A stretch of DNA of 64,000 nucleotides from Alphaproteobacteria bacterium (GTDB lineage: Bacteria > Pseudomonadota > Alphaproteobacteria > CALKHQ01), in contig JAWKYB010000020.1 of NCBI GenBank assembly GCA_041396705.1, positions 22,267 through 86,266 on the forward strand, in the 5' to 3' direction. The notes under the pieces were generated by a model that made no database searches, had not been told where the DNA came from, and saw nothing but the letters and a program-made list of their open reading frames with translations. Positions 34,528 to 43,289 of this stretch are shown one piece after another. Position numbers and translations under genes: made by a program. Position 1 is the first letter of the stretch, and the number at the start of each line of letters is the position of its first letter.

Positions 34528-35481
34528 ATGGGTCGGCAGGCGTCCGACGCAGCGAGCCGAACGCCACGGCAGGCGATGGTTTGCCTGGCTTCCGGCATGG
34601 CCTTGTTCGGCAGCGCGACCCCGATCAGCAAGATCGTGGCCGATGCGTTGCCGACTTTCGTCGGGTCGGCGCTGCGGGTGGCGATCGGGGCGGCGGTGAT
34701 CCTGCCTTTCGTCATCCGCGAGTTGCGCGGGGCGCCGGTGATCGCCGGCCGGACATGGTTGCTGCTCGGCGGAATCGCCGTCTTCGGCATGTTCGGCTTC
34801 AGCGTACTCATGCTCTTTGGCATGCGGCTGGTGCCGGGTGTTGTCGGCGCGGTGCTGATGAGCGCAACGCCGGCCGTGACCGCGCTGTCGACCGTCCTGT
34901 TCCTGGGCGATCGCCTGGGTGGCCGCACGATCGCGGCAGTTGCCTGCGCGGCTGTCGGCGTTGCGGTCATGCACGTGGGACAGTTGGATGGTGCTGACGC
35001 CGCTGCCGGGCCAATCCTGCTGGGATCCGGACTGGTGTTGGCGGCAGTGTGCTGCGAGGCCGCATACACGTTGCTGGGCAAGGCAGCGATGCGGAGCTTG
35101 TCGCCGCTGGTCGTGACCCTGCTTGGCGCGGCGATGGCGTTGCCGCTGTTCGCCGTTCCGGCAGGCCTCGAAGTCGATGAGGCGGATTTTGGCGCACTCG
35201 CTTGGACCGACTGGCTGGCCGTGGCCTGGTGGGGTGCCGGGACGCTCGGGCTGGGCTCGTTGCTCTGGTATTCCGGCGTCGCGGCGGTGAAGGGCGGCAC
35301 GGCGGCCGGCTTCATGGGCGTGATGCCGGTCTCGGCGCTGGTGTTGTCCTACGTCCTGCTCGGCGAGCCGTTCCGCTGGCTGCATCTTGCGGGATTTGCG
35401 ATCGTATTCGTCGGCGTCCTGCTCGTCGCAGTCGAACACCGGCGCGCGGCCGCGGCTGCTTCCGACGGCCAGACACGATAG
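34528..35481 (+). CDS. EamA/DMT-family transporter (copy 1)
   Basis: 317 residues, ten predicted membrane helices in two five-helix EamA repeats. The first repeat starts at SGMALFGSATPISKIVADALP, and the second around GLVLAAVCCEAAYTLLGKAAM with PVSALVLSYVLLGEPFRW, the typical hallmark before the ninth helix. Exports or imports an unknown small metabolite. It lies 77 bases after the solute-binding protein gene. A second, distinct EamA gene lies at 38033. Confidence 0.88.
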   Translation: MGRQASDAASRTPRQAMVCLASGMALFGSATPISKIVADALPTFVGSALRVAIGAAVILPFVIRELRGAPVIAGRTWLLLGGIAVFGMFGFSVLMLFGMRLVPGVVGAVLMSATPAVTALSTVLFLGDRLGGRTIAAVACAAVGVAVMHVGQLDGADAAAGPILLGSGLVLAAVCCEAAYTLLGKAAMRSLSPLVVTLLGAAMALPLFAVPAGLEVDEADFGALAWTDWLAVAWWGAGTLGLGSLLWYSGVAAVKGGTAAGFMGVMPVSALVLSYVLLGEPFRWLHLAGFAIVFVGVLLVAVEHRRAAAAASDGQTR

Positions 35482-35532
35482 AAACGAAAGAATACGGCTA
35501 CGGAAATCGACCGGAAAAATCGGGAGTCCAGA

Positions 35533-35547
35533 TAGCGTGCAACGCTA
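35533..35547. promoter_or_regulatory. Palindromic candidate operator upstream of TPR gene
   Basis: TAGCGT-GCA-ACGCTA, perfect six-base arms with a three-base centre, inside a 210-base, somewhat AT-richer intergenic region 145 bases before the TTC38-like gene. It could be a regulator-binding site. No regulator gene is adjacent. Confidence 0.3.
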
Positions 35548-35691
35548 CTTGCGATGACACCACCGATGCCGGGCGCAATTGTGGTGATAGGCCAACCTGT
35601 GATCGGCCGCACCTTGGCGTGACCGTCGACACAGCGTCGCCGCGGCGGCCGGTGCACATGGCCCGGCCCTGACAGATTTGAGGAGACCGAC

Positions 35692-37032
35692 ATGCCGCGC
35701 AAGGACCATTGGGGTTGCGAGCACAGCACCGACAATGCGGCAAGCGTGGCCGCCTATGAGACGGCGGTGCGCCAGTTCAACCGTTATCGCGGCGATCCGG
35801 TCGCCACCATCGATGCCGCTCTCGCCGACGATCCCGACTTCGCCGGCGGTCACATCCTGCGCGCCGAGATCCACATGTCGATGTGGGAGGCGAGCGTACT
35901 GCCCGAGCTCGACGTCAGCCTGGAGCGGCTGTCGGCGCTCGGCAACCGGCTCAACCCGCGCGAACAGCGCCATGCGGCGCTGATCCGGCGCTGGGCCGAC
36001 GGCGCGTGGGACGCGGCGCGGGCGGACTTCGACCGGCTGCTGATGGACGACCCGCGCGACATGCTGGCGCTGCAGATCGGCCACCTGTGCGACTTCTATC
36101 ACGGCGACCGCGACAACCTGCGCGGCCGCGTGCTGCGCGCCCAGGCCCACTGGACCCCGGACCTGCCGGGCTACGGCTTCGTGCTGGGCATGCGCGCCTT
36201 CGGGCAGGAGGAGTGCGGGGCCTATGCCGAGGCCGAGGAATCCGGCCGCCATGCGATCGCGCTGGAAGCCGAGGACTGCTGGGCCCAGCACGCCATCGCG
36301 CACGTGATGGAGATGCAGGGCCGCCAGGCCGAGGGCATCGCCTGGATGGAGGGCCGGCGCGACCACTGGGCCCAGTCCGACAACGCCTTCGCCTTCCATA
36401 ACTGGTGGCACACGGCGCTGTACCACCTCGACCAGGGCCGGCCGGAGCGGGCGCTCGAGATGTACGACACGCTGATCCGGCCCGGCGACTCGCAGCTGCA
36501 GCTGGAACTGGTCGACGCAACCGCGATGCTGTGGCGGCTGCATCTCAACGGCATCGATGCCGGTGCCCGCTGGGACCGGCTCGCCACCGCCTATCTGGAG
36601 GCCGGCGACTTCGGCTTTTACGTCTTCAACGACATGCACGCGATGTTCGTGTTCGCGGCTACCGGCCGCGAGGCCGACGCCGAATCGGTGCTGGCCGGCG
36701 CCACCCTTGCCGCTGAGGGCAGCGGCACCAACGCGCTGATGACCCGCGAGGTCGGCCTGCCGATCCTGCATGCGATCCGCGCCTTCGGCCGGCAGGACTA
36801 TGCCAAGGCGGTCGAATGGTTGATGCCGGTGCGTTACCGCGCGCACGCGTTCGGCGGCAGCCACGCCCAGCGCGACATCCTGCACCGCACCGCGATCGAG
36901 GCTGCGCTGCGCGGCAACATGCGGGCATTGGCCGACGGGCTGACGGCGGAGCGGGTCGCACTGAAGCCGCACTGCCCGTTCAGCTGGCGGCAGCGCCAGC
37001 GGGCGCTGACGCCGCCGCAGCCGGGGTCCTGA
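35692..37032 (+). CDS. TTC38-type tetratricopeptide-repeat protein
   Basis: 446 residues, no signal peptide. Long all-helical architecture with TPR-like units (VATIDAALADDPDFAGGHILRAE, YAEAEESGRHAIALEAEDCWAQHAIAHVMEMQGR, HTALYHLDQGRPERALEMYDTLI). It matches the pattern of the TTC38 family, which is shared between bacteria and animals; the molecular function is unknown, probably protein-protein interaction. It starts at ATG 35692 after GAGGAGACC. It appears to be transcribed alone. Confidence 0.85.
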   Translation: MPRKDHWGCEHSTDNAASVAAYETAVRQFNRYRGDPVATIDAALADDPDFAGGHILRAEIHMSMWEASVLPELDVSLERLSALGNRLNPREQRHAALIRRWADGAWDAARADFDRLLMDDPRDMLALQIGHLCDFYHGDRDNLRGRVLRAQAHWTPDLPGYGFVLGMRAFGQEECGAYAEAEESGRHAIALEAEDCWAQHAIAHVMEMQGRQAEGIAWMEGRRDHWAQSDNAFAFHNWWHTALYHLDQGRPERALEMYDTLIRPGDSQLQLELVDATAMLWRLHLNGIDAGARWDRLATAYLEAGDFGFYVFNDMHAMFVFAATGREADAESVLAGATLAAEGSGTNALMTREVGLPILHAIRAFGRQDYAKAVEWLMPVRYRAHAFGGSHAQRDILHRTAIEAALRGNMRALADGLTAERVALKPHCPFSWRQRQRALTPPQPGS

Positions 37033-37063
37033 GCGTCGGGGCGGTCCAGCCTGGCGGAATCGA

Positions 37064-37822
37064 TCAACCTGTCTCCGATCGTTCGATTCCATCCGATCGG
37101 AGGGCGATCGCGCCGCCCAGGGCCGCCCAGCGCCGGGTCACGGCCCGGCCGAAGGCCTGGGCGCCGGGCAGCAGGTCCGCGATCTGGCCGCGAAACGCCT
37201 CGACGCGGGCCGGTCCGTCGGCGCCGAGCTTTTCCTTCTCCAGGTCGTTGAGGAAGTCGAACCACCGGTTCAGGGTCGGCTCCGACACCTCGAAATGCGG
37301 CTGGAAGGCATAGGTGGCGCGGCCGAGGCGAAACGCCTGCTCGTGACAGGCCGCGCCGGTCAGCAGCCGCACCCCGCCGGGCGGGATGACGTAGGTGTCG
37401 CCGTGGACCTGTGCCACCGGCGGCACCTCGAGGCCGGCCAGCAGCGGGTCGTCGCGCCCCGCTTCGGTCACGGCGAAAGGCGTGAAGCCGAATTCCATCC
37501 AGCCCATCACCTGGTGGGACTGGCCGAAGGCGCGGGCGATCTGCTGCGCGCCGAGGCAGATGCCAAGCACCGGCCGGTCGGCGCGCGAGAAGGCGGCGAG
37601 CAGGTCGGCGACGTCGCGCAGGGTGGGATGGTCCTGGTCGTCGAAGGCCGACATCGCGCCGCCGAAGGCGACCATGGCGTCGAAGGCCGCCAGCGCGTCG
37701 GCAGGCAGCGCCGAGCCGTGGTGCGGCTGGCGCTCGTCGACCGCGTGGCCGAGGGCGCGCAATTCGTCGACGACAATGCCGCCGTCGCATTGCGGGTCGT
37801 TGATCACCGCCAGGATTCGCAT
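37064..37822 (-). CDS. Class I glutamine amidotransferase-like protein
   Basis: 252 residues from ATG 37822. GATase motifs: the nucleophile elbow GICLGAQQ with Cys89, and QPHFEVSE with His and Glu near 178-180. Stand-alone GATase-1 proteins of this type (GuaA-like) act as gamma-glutamyl hydrolases, e.g. in spermidine or glutamine metabolism. Substrate unknown. The frame is open across two genes on the other strand, but family similarity starts at this ATG. Convergent with the TPR gene, divergent from EamA copy 2. Confidence 0.85.
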   Translation of the reverse strand: MRILAVINDPQCDGGIVVDELRALGHAVDERQPHHGSALPADALAAFDAMVAFGGAMSAFDDQDHPTLRDVADLLAAFSRADRPVLGICLGAQQIARAFGQSHQVMGWMEFGFTPFAVTEAGRDDPLLAGLEVPPVAQVHGDTYVIPPGGVRLLTGAACHEQAFRLGRATYAFQPHFEVSEPTLNRWFDFLNDLEKEKLGADGPARVEAFRGQIADLLPGAQAFGRAVTRRWAALGGAIALRSDGIERSETG

Positions 37823-38032
37823 CGCCTCGGGCCCCGTACCGGAATCAGCCGCAGGAAGGTAGGGCCGCGCCGTCGCCAGGGAAAGAGCCTGTGCGGGACC
37901 GGGCGCACGGCGCCGACCGGCACACGGACCGATGCCGTCGTTGCCGGCCGCCCGCGGTTGCGATAGATGGGATTCGCCAGCGGCAATTCCTGAGGGCGCC
38001 GCGCCCTCCTGCCGCCGGGCGAGGCGCACCTC

Positions 38033-38929
38033 ATGACCAACCATGCGGTCCCGGCACCCGCCGCGGGCATCCTGCTGCCGATCGGGCTTGCGGTTTCGGC
38101 CGCGCTGGGCTTCGCGGTCACCGACGCGCTGTCGAAGTTCCTGACCGGCGCGCTGCCGCCGCTGGAGGTGGCCTGGGGCCGTGCGGTGATGTCGGGCATC
38201 GTCGCCAGCGCGCTGCTCGGCCGCGCCGGCTGGCAGCAGTTGCGCAGCACGCCGAACATGCGCTTCCACCTGCTGCGCGGGCTGCTGTCGGCAGTGGTGC
38301 CGACGCTGGCGGTCTACAGCGTCGGCCTGCTGCCGCTGGCACTGTTCACCTCCATCGTGTTCCTGTCTCCGGTGCTGATGACCATGCTGTCGGTGCCGAT
38401 CCTGGGCGAGCGGGTCGGGCCGCGGCGCTGGGCCGCCGTGGTCATCGGCTTCGTCGCCACGGTGATCATCATCCAGCCGGCCGGCGAGGCCTTCGGCTGG
38501 GCGGTGGCGCTGCCGGTCGCCTGCGCGATCCTCGGCGCCTTCTACCCGATCCTGACCCGGTTGGCCGCGCCAGGCTCCTCGCACGCGGCCCAGCTGGCGC
38601 TCGGCCCCGGCCTCGGCGCGGTGCTGATGACGCTGGTGGTGCCGTTCGTCTGGGTCACGCCCGAGTTGCCGGAAGCCGGCATTCTGCTGCTCTGCGGGCT
38701 GCTGCACGCGGGCTGCCACCTGCTGGTGATCCGTGCCTTCGCCGCTGCGCCTACCTCGGTGCTGGCGCCGTTCCAGTATGTGCAGCTGCCGTGTTCGGTG
38801 CTGGTCGGTTATTTCGCGTTCAGCGAGTTGCCGCGCGCGACCACGGTGGCCGGCGGCGGCCTGCTGGTCGCCGCCGGCGTCTATATCGCCTATCGCGAGC
38901 ACAAACTGTCGCGCGCCGGCCGCATGTGA
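38033..38929 (+). CDS. EamA/DMT-family transporter (copy 2)
   Basis: 298 residues, ten membrane helices in two EamA repeats (GLAVSAALGFAVTDALSKFLTG and GCHLLVIRAFAAAPTSVLAPFQYVQL). This subgroup resembles riboflavin or S-adenosylmethionine-type DMT permeases of alphaproteobacteria, but the substrate cannot be assigned. The 210-base gap to the divergent GATase gene should contain its promoter. The C-terminus ends in a short basic tail (YREHKLSRAGRM). Confidence 0.87.
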   Translation: MTNHAVPAPAAGILLPIGLAVSAALGFAVTDALSKFLTGALPPLEVAWGRAVMSGIVASALLGRAGWQQLRSTPNMRFHLLRGLLSAVVPTLAVYSVGLLPLALFTSIVFLSPVLMTMLSVPILGERVGPRRWAAVVIGFVATVIIIQPAGEAFGWAVALPVACAILGAFYPILTRLAAPGSSHAAQLALGPGLGAVLMTLVVPFVWVTPELPEAGILLLCGLLHAGCHLLVIRAFAAAPTSVLAPFQYVQLPCSVLVGYFAFSELPRATTVAGGGLLVAAGVYIAYREHKLSRAGRM

Positions 38930-38983
38930 CCGCGGCGGTCCGGCGCTTGCCAAGGCCGGCGGCGCTGTGCCATCGCTGCGGGC

Positions 38984-40051
38984 ATGCCCGCGCTGACCGT
39001 CGCCACCTTCAACGTCGAGAACCTGCTGACCCGGTTCGAGTTCGGCCGCAACCGCGACGGCGGCCTCGACGAAACGGCGAGCGCGCTGTTCGCCTTTCCC
39101 GACGAGGCGGCCGAACTGGCCGCGCTGCAGGCCTACAAGACCACCCTCAGCGACGACATGCGCCAGCTGACCGCACAGGCGATCCGCGACATCGCGGCCG
39201 ACGTGGTTGTGCTGCAGGAGGTCGAGGGCCGGCACGCGCTGGAGGCGTTCTACGACCGCTACCTGAACCGGGCCGGGGACGCCGCGCCGCTCCATGCGCC
39301 GTCGTCGCCGAACGCGGTCTATCCGCACCGCGTCGCCATCGACGGCAACGACCGCCGCGGCATCGGCATCGCGGTGATCAGCAAGCGGCCGCTGAAGGCG
39401 GTGACCACGCACCAGCAGGAGACGTTCCGCACGCTCGGCCTCGACCCGGCCGACATCCATTTCGGCAAGACACCGACCCAGCCGGACGACCGCGTGTTCA
39501 AGCGCGACTGCCTGGAGGTGGACGTCGAGGTCGGCGGCCGCACGCTGACCCTTTACGGGGTGCACTTCAAGTCGATGGAGCCGGAGCGCAAGTGGACGCG
39601 CACGGTGCGGGTCGCCGAGGCGACGGCGGTGCGCCGGCTGATCGAACGCAGGTTCGCCGAGCCGGCGGCGGCCGACTGGCTGTTGCTGGGCGACCTCAAC
39701 GACTATTGCGACGGGGCCGACGGGCCCGACGCCGACCATGGGCTCGCCCCGCTGCTCGGCTGGGACGCCTGCGAGGACCTGGTCGCCCGCATCCCCGACT
39801 TCGCCGATCGCTGGACCCACTACTGGCCCGGCGGCGACCAGCACCGCCAGCTCGACTACATCCTCGCTTCGCGTGCGCTGGCGGCCCGCAACATGGCGGC
39901 GCTGCCGCGGGTGATGCGGCGCGGCATGCCCTATCGCGCCGGGCTGCCGTTCCGTGCCGACCCCTATGGCGCAGACCGCTATCCGCGGGTCGGCTGGGAC
40001 CGGCCCAAGGCGTCGGACCACTGCCCGGTGGTGGTGCGGCTGGAAATCTGA
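38984..40051 (+). CDS. Endonuclease/exonuclease/phosphatase-family protein
   Basis: 355 residues, no signal peptide. EEP-fold motifs are visible: TVATFNVENLLTRFE at the N-terminus (metal-binding Asn), VVVLQEVEG (metal-binding Glu), YGVHFKSM, LLGDLNDYCD (catalytic Asp/Asn) and the terminal SDHCPVVVRLE. Hydrolyses a phosphodiester or phosphomonoester; nucleic acid, nucleotide or inositol substrates are all possible. It lies 54 bases after EamA copy 2. Confidence 0.87.
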   Translation: MPALTVATFNVENLLTRFEFGRNRDGGLDETASALFAFPDEAAELAALQAYKTTLSDDMRQLTAQAIRDIAADVVVLQEVEGRHALEAFYDRYLNRAGDAAPLHAPSSPNAVYPHRVAIDGNDRRGIGIAVISKRPLKAVTTHQQETFRTLGLDPADIHFGKTPTQPDDRVFKRDCLEVDVEVGGRTLTLYGVHFKSMEPERKWTRTVRVAEATAVRRLIERRFAEPAAADWLLLGDLNDYCDGADGPDADHGLAPLLGWDACEDLVARIPDFADRWTHYWPGGDQHRQLDYILASRALAARNMAALPRVMRRGMPYRAGLPFRADPYGADRYPRVGWDRPKASDHCPVVVRLEI

Positions 40052-40157
40052 GCCGTCGATCGCCCCGGACGGTCATTGCAGCATTGCATCGGCGGCCGCG
40101 ATCTGGTTTTCCGGACAGCGGGAGACGGCATTCAGCAATGGGATTGGAGGACGCTGC

Positions 40158-40949
40158 GTGGTGAGAAGGATATTGTTGTGTGCGGCAACGCTGCTGGCGC
40201 CGGCCGTGGCGTGGGGCCAGGACTGCGACATCGGCGCCCTGGTCGACGTGGAGTCGCAGGGCGCGGTCCGCACCGGCTACGTGTTCGACGGGCCGGCCGC
40301 CGACGGCACCTGCTCGGTCGAATTCGAGGGACTGCTGTATTACTGGGTCGAGCAGATTCCCGCGGCCGCGCTGGCGGGCGGCATTGCGCTGGAGCCGCCG
40401 GTCGAAGCCCCGCCGGGCGGCGCCTGCGTCGCGGGCGCCGCGGTCGACGTCGAGTGGCAGGGCAGCTGGTATCCGGGGCACGTGCTGGAGGGCCCGCGGC
40501 CCGACGGCACCTGCTACATCTCCTATGACGGCTACGACTCGAGCTGGGACGAATGGGTCGACCCGTCGCGCCTGCAGGCGCTCGACAACCGCACCGGCAG
40601 CGCCTGCCTCCGCGGCGTGGCGGTCAGCATCGAGTGGAACGGTGGCTGGTATGCCGGCCGGGTGCTGGACGGGCCGCGTCCGGACGGCAGCTGCTACGTC
40701 ACCTATGACGGCTACGATTCCAGCTGGGACGAATGGGTCTCGCCGGACCGGCTGCAGGCGGTCGGCAATGTGGCGGCCGGACTATGCGTGCCGGGCTCGG
40801 CGGTCGGCATCGAGTGGAACGGCAGCTGGTACCCGGGCCGGGTGCTGGAAGGCCCCGGGCCGGACGGCAGCTGCTATGTCGGCTACGACGGCTACGATTC
40901 CAGCTGGGACGAGTGGGTGACGCCGGACCGGCTGCGCGCCGGCGGTTGA
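40158..40949 (+). CDS. Exported protein with four tandem Tudor-like (Tudor-knot/agenet-type) repeats
   Basis: 263 residues. The GTG at 40158 has GGAGG seven bases upstream and gives a Sec signal peptide (cleavage near WGQ, residue 21). Then come four repeats of ~60 residues. The first is divergent (residues ~22-75). Three are nearly identical, each with V-E-W-x-G-x-W-Y-x-G-x-V, then GPxPDGxCY, and YDGYDSSWDEWV. This pattern fits the small beta barrel of Tudor-knot/chromo-barrel/agenet domains, normally intracellular ligand or RNA readers. Each repeat has two cysteines ~31 residues apart, consistent with a disulfide in the periplasm. Function unknown. Confidence 0.75.
   Translation: MVRRILLCAATLLAPAVAWGQDCDIGALVDVESQGAVRTGYVFDGPAADGTCSVEFEGLLYYWVEQIPAAALAGGIALEPPVEAPPGGACVAGAAVDVEWQGSWYPGHVLEGPRPDGTCYISYDGYDSSWDEWVDPSRLQALDNRTGSACLRGVAVSIEWNGGWYAGRVLDGPRPDGSCYVTYDGYDSSWDEWVSPDRLQAVGNVAAGLCVPGSAVGIEWNGSWYPGRVLEGPGPDGSCYVGYDGYDSSWDEWVTPDRLRAGG
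40425..40940 (+). repeat. Three near-identical ~177-180-base intragenic repeats
   Basis: Direct DNA repeats starting near 40425, 40602 and 40784 encode the last three Tudor-like units. The segment coding YDGYDSSWDEWV is almost unchanged in all three, suggesting recent internal duplication or gene conversion. Confidence 0.75.
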
Positions 40950-40973
40950 GGTCGCCGAACGGCCGAATGCAAA

Positions 40974-40999
40974 CGGCGCCCCGGTTTCCCGGGGCGCCG
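40974..40999. terminator. Bidirectional hairpin between convergent genes
   Basis: CGGCGCCCCGG (40974-40984), four-base loop TTTC, exact complement 40989-40999. A GTTT/CGTTT short T-run occurs on either side. It separates the Tudor-repeat gene from the ribose-type ABC operon. Confidence 0.65.
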
Positions 41000-41034
41000 C
41001 TCGTTTCGGCCGGTGTCAGCCGATGTCGTTTCGA

Positions 41035-42036
41035 TCAGCCGCCGACGCAGGTGTCGATGTTCGACGCGTCGCACTTGTCGAGGCCGGTGTAGGTCGGGTC
41101 GGAAGGCATCACGCCGTCCATCATCTGGCGCATGATGAACATCGCGCGATAGCCCATCTCCCACGGGCGCTGGCCGACCAGGGCCGCGGTGTCGCCGCTG
41201 CGCACGAAGTCGAGCTGGACCGGCAGGGTGTCGGCGATCAGCACCGCCAGCTCGCCGGAGTCCATGCGGTCGCGATACTGGGCGATGGTCTCGGAGAAGG
41301 CGTTCGGCGCGAAGTGCGGGAAGCCGCCGGTCGAGATCCAGACGTCGAGGTCCGGGGTCGAGCCGAGCACGTCGGCCATCTGCTGCACCGACAGCGGGAA
41401 GTCGTCGTTGGTATACAGCGGAGAGACCTCGATCTCGGTCCAGCCGTTCTCGCCGCTCAGCCGCGGGCCCGGGTCGGCTTCGCCCGAGACCGAACCGCGC
41501 AGCGTGTCGCGGATGCCGGCCATGCGCTCGTTGTGGTTGGCCGCTGCCGCGCCGCCCGACTGGATCAGGATGGTGCCGCCCTCGGGCTTCATCTGCTGGG
41601 CGTATTCGGCCAGGCCGACGCCGATCATGTAGTTGTGGGTGCCGACATAGGCCGAGCGCAGCCCGGCGTCCTCGGCCAGCAGGTCGCTGTCCCAGGTGAT
41701 CACGGCGATGCCGGCGGCCTGGGCGCCCTCGAGCACGCGGGCCATCGCCGGCGCGTTCGACGAGGCGACGGCGATGCCGTCGACGCCCTGGCTGATCAGG
41801 TCCTGCACGATCTGCAGCTGGTCGGCCTCGGTGTGCTCGGCCGGCCCGATGTAGTAGCACTCGACGTCGGCCAGCGCCTCGGCCGCGACCATGCAGCCGT
41901 CACGGGCCTGGTCGAAGAACGGGTTGTTCATCGCCTTGGGGACCAGGGCGAAGGTGTAGGTGTCGTCCTGCGCCTGGGCCGCACCGGCCAGGCCCATCAC
42001 CGCAAGCGCTGCGGTGGCGAGAAGCATCTTCTTCAT
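41035..42036 (-). CDS. Ribose-type (CUT2) ABC sugar-binding protein
   Basis: 333 residues with a clear signal peptide (LLATAALAVMGLAGAAQAQ). The periplasmic-binding-protein type-1 fold shows FALVPKAMNNPFFDQARDGC near the N-terminus, GVDGIAVASSNAPAM and VITWDSD. It is the last gene of an ATPase-permease-binding protein operon. Two Cys near the C-terminus (DKCDASNIDTCVGG) could form a disulfide. Similar proteins bind fructose, ribose or polyols; the specific ligand is not readable. Confidence 0.93.
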   Translation of the reverse strand: MKKMLLATAALAVMGLAGAAQAQDDTYTFALVPKAMNNPFFDQARDGCMVAAEALADVECYYIGPAEHTEADQLQIVQDLISQGVDGIAVASSNAPAMARVLEGAQAAGIAVITWDSDLLAEDAGLRSAYVGTHNYMIGVGLAEYAQQMKPEGGTILIQSGGAAAANHNERMAGIRDTLRGSVSGEADPGPRLSGENGWTEIEVSPLYTNDDFPLSVQQMADVLGSTPDLDVWISTGGFPHFAPNAFSETIAQYRDRMDSGELAVLIADTLPVQLDFVRSGDTAALVGQRPWEMGYRAMFIMRQMMDGVMPSDPTYTGLDKCDASNIDTCVGG

Positions 42037-42139
42037 TTGGGTTTCCTCCCTATCGTTCGTGTCCGCGATGGATCGAGTTAGGCTTTTTCCGTAGCGACCT
42101 GCAACGGCCGTTCTTGTTGTTGGGACCCGGGCGGCGGCG

Positions 42140-43243
42140 CTAGCGTTTGCTCCGCACGAACAGTTCCACGAGGGCCGCCGGGCTGATCCGCGAGTCGCGC
42201 ATCCGCTCCAGCAGCACGGCCAGGATGATGAACAGGCCGACGAAACCGAGATGGAAATTGGTGTCGATCCGCAGCAGCACCAGCGAGTTGCGCAGGATCT
42301 CCAGCAGCGCCGAACCGATGAAGCCGCCGAAGGCGGAGGCGTAGCCGCCCATCAGGTTGGCGCCGCCGATCACCGAGGCGGCGATCACGCGCAGCTCGTA
42401 GCCGGTGCCGATCGAGTTGTTGAGCGAGCCGGCCCAGCCCATCATCAGGATGCCTGACAGGCCGGCCGTCGCCGAGCAGAACACATAGGCCGAGATCTTG
42501 ATGAAGGCGACCGGCACGCCGGTCAGCCGTGCCGCGTGTTCGTTGCCGCCGACCGCGAAGATGTGCCGGCCCCAGCGGGTCATGTACAGGAAATAGCTGA
42601 GTACCACCGTCAGCACGATCATCACGACGAACGGAATCGGCGTGTCGAGCAGCTTCTCGTAGAGGGGGATCGCGTTGTCTGGCTTCGGCGGCTCCGGCAC
42701 ATGGCCGAACAGGCTGCCGATGCCGCCGGTGCCGAGATTGAACAGTTCGGCCTCGTCGGGGCCGAAGTCGTAGATCAGCTGATTGTTGGTCGCCGCCATG
42801 GCAATGGTGCGGCAGATGCTGAGCGTGCCCAAGGTAACGACGAAGGGCGGCAGCTTGACGAATGCGACCAGGCAGCCATTGAACAGACCGACCGCCATCG
42901 AAAGCGCCATCCCGCCGAGGAAAGCCACTTCGATGCCGTCCCCGTCCGCCATCATCAAGCCCGTGCCGACCGCGCCGATCGCCATCACCGAGCCGACCGA
43001 CAGGTCGATGCCGGCGGTGATGATCACGCAGATCTGGCCCAGTGCGATGATGCCGATGAACGCCATGTTCTGCATGGAGTTGCGCAGGTTGCGCCAGGTG
43101 TCGAACACGTCGGTGTTGAAGACCAGGAAGATCGCCATGATCACCACGGCCAGCGTCACCCAGAACTCCTGGCTGACCAGGATCTTGGTCAGGCTCGACT
43201 GGGTGCGCACACCGGAGACGTCGGAAATGCTGATGTTTGCCAT
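42140..43243 (-). CDS. Ribose-type (CUT2) ABC transporter permease
   Basis: 367 residues, about ten helices, RbsC/FrcC family: MQNMAFIGIIALGQICVIITAGIDLSVGS, FVVTLGTLSICRTIA and GRHIFAVGGNEHAARLTGVPV (ATPase-docking loop) followed by SVIGGANLMGGYAS. It has a longer N-terminus and a ~40-residue insertion (GIGSLFGHVPEPPKPDNAI) compared with RbsC. Located 46 bases after the ATPase gene and 103 bases before the binding protein gene, a gap that often allows higher expression of the binding protein. Confidence 0.94.
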   Translation of the reverse strand: MANISISDVSGVRTQSSLTKILVSQEFWVTLAVVIMAIFLVFNTDVFDTWRNLRNSMQNMAFIGIIALGQICVIITAGIDLSVGSVMAIGAVGTGLMMADGDGIEVAFLGGMALSMAVGLFNGCLVAFVKLPPFVVTLGTLSICRTIAMAATNNQLIYDFGPDEAELFNLGTGGIGSLFGHVPEPPKPDNAIPLYEKLLDTPIPFVVMIVLTVVLSYFLYMTRWGRHIFAVGGNEHAARLTGVPVAFIKISAYVFCSATAGLSGILMMGWAGSLNNSIGTGYELRVIAASVIGGANLMGGYASAFGGFIGSALLEILRNSLVLLRIDTNFHLGFVGLFIILAVLLERMRDSRISPAALVELFVRSKR

Positions 43244-43289
43244 TGTGCCTAGCTAGCCCGCTGAACGCATCGGTGGTTGCGGTCGCACA

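Noticed and set aside
37064..40021. A 985-codon open frame on the minus strand spanning the GATase gene and two plus-strand genes
   Set aside because: Only the 3' ~252 codons match a protein family. The remainder is antisense to the clear EamA and EEP genes and has the Arg/Gln/His-rich composition of a high-G+C shadow frame.
40425..40940. Direct repeats considered as a mobile element or CRISPR
   Set aside because: The repeats are in frame and encode three Tudor-like units.
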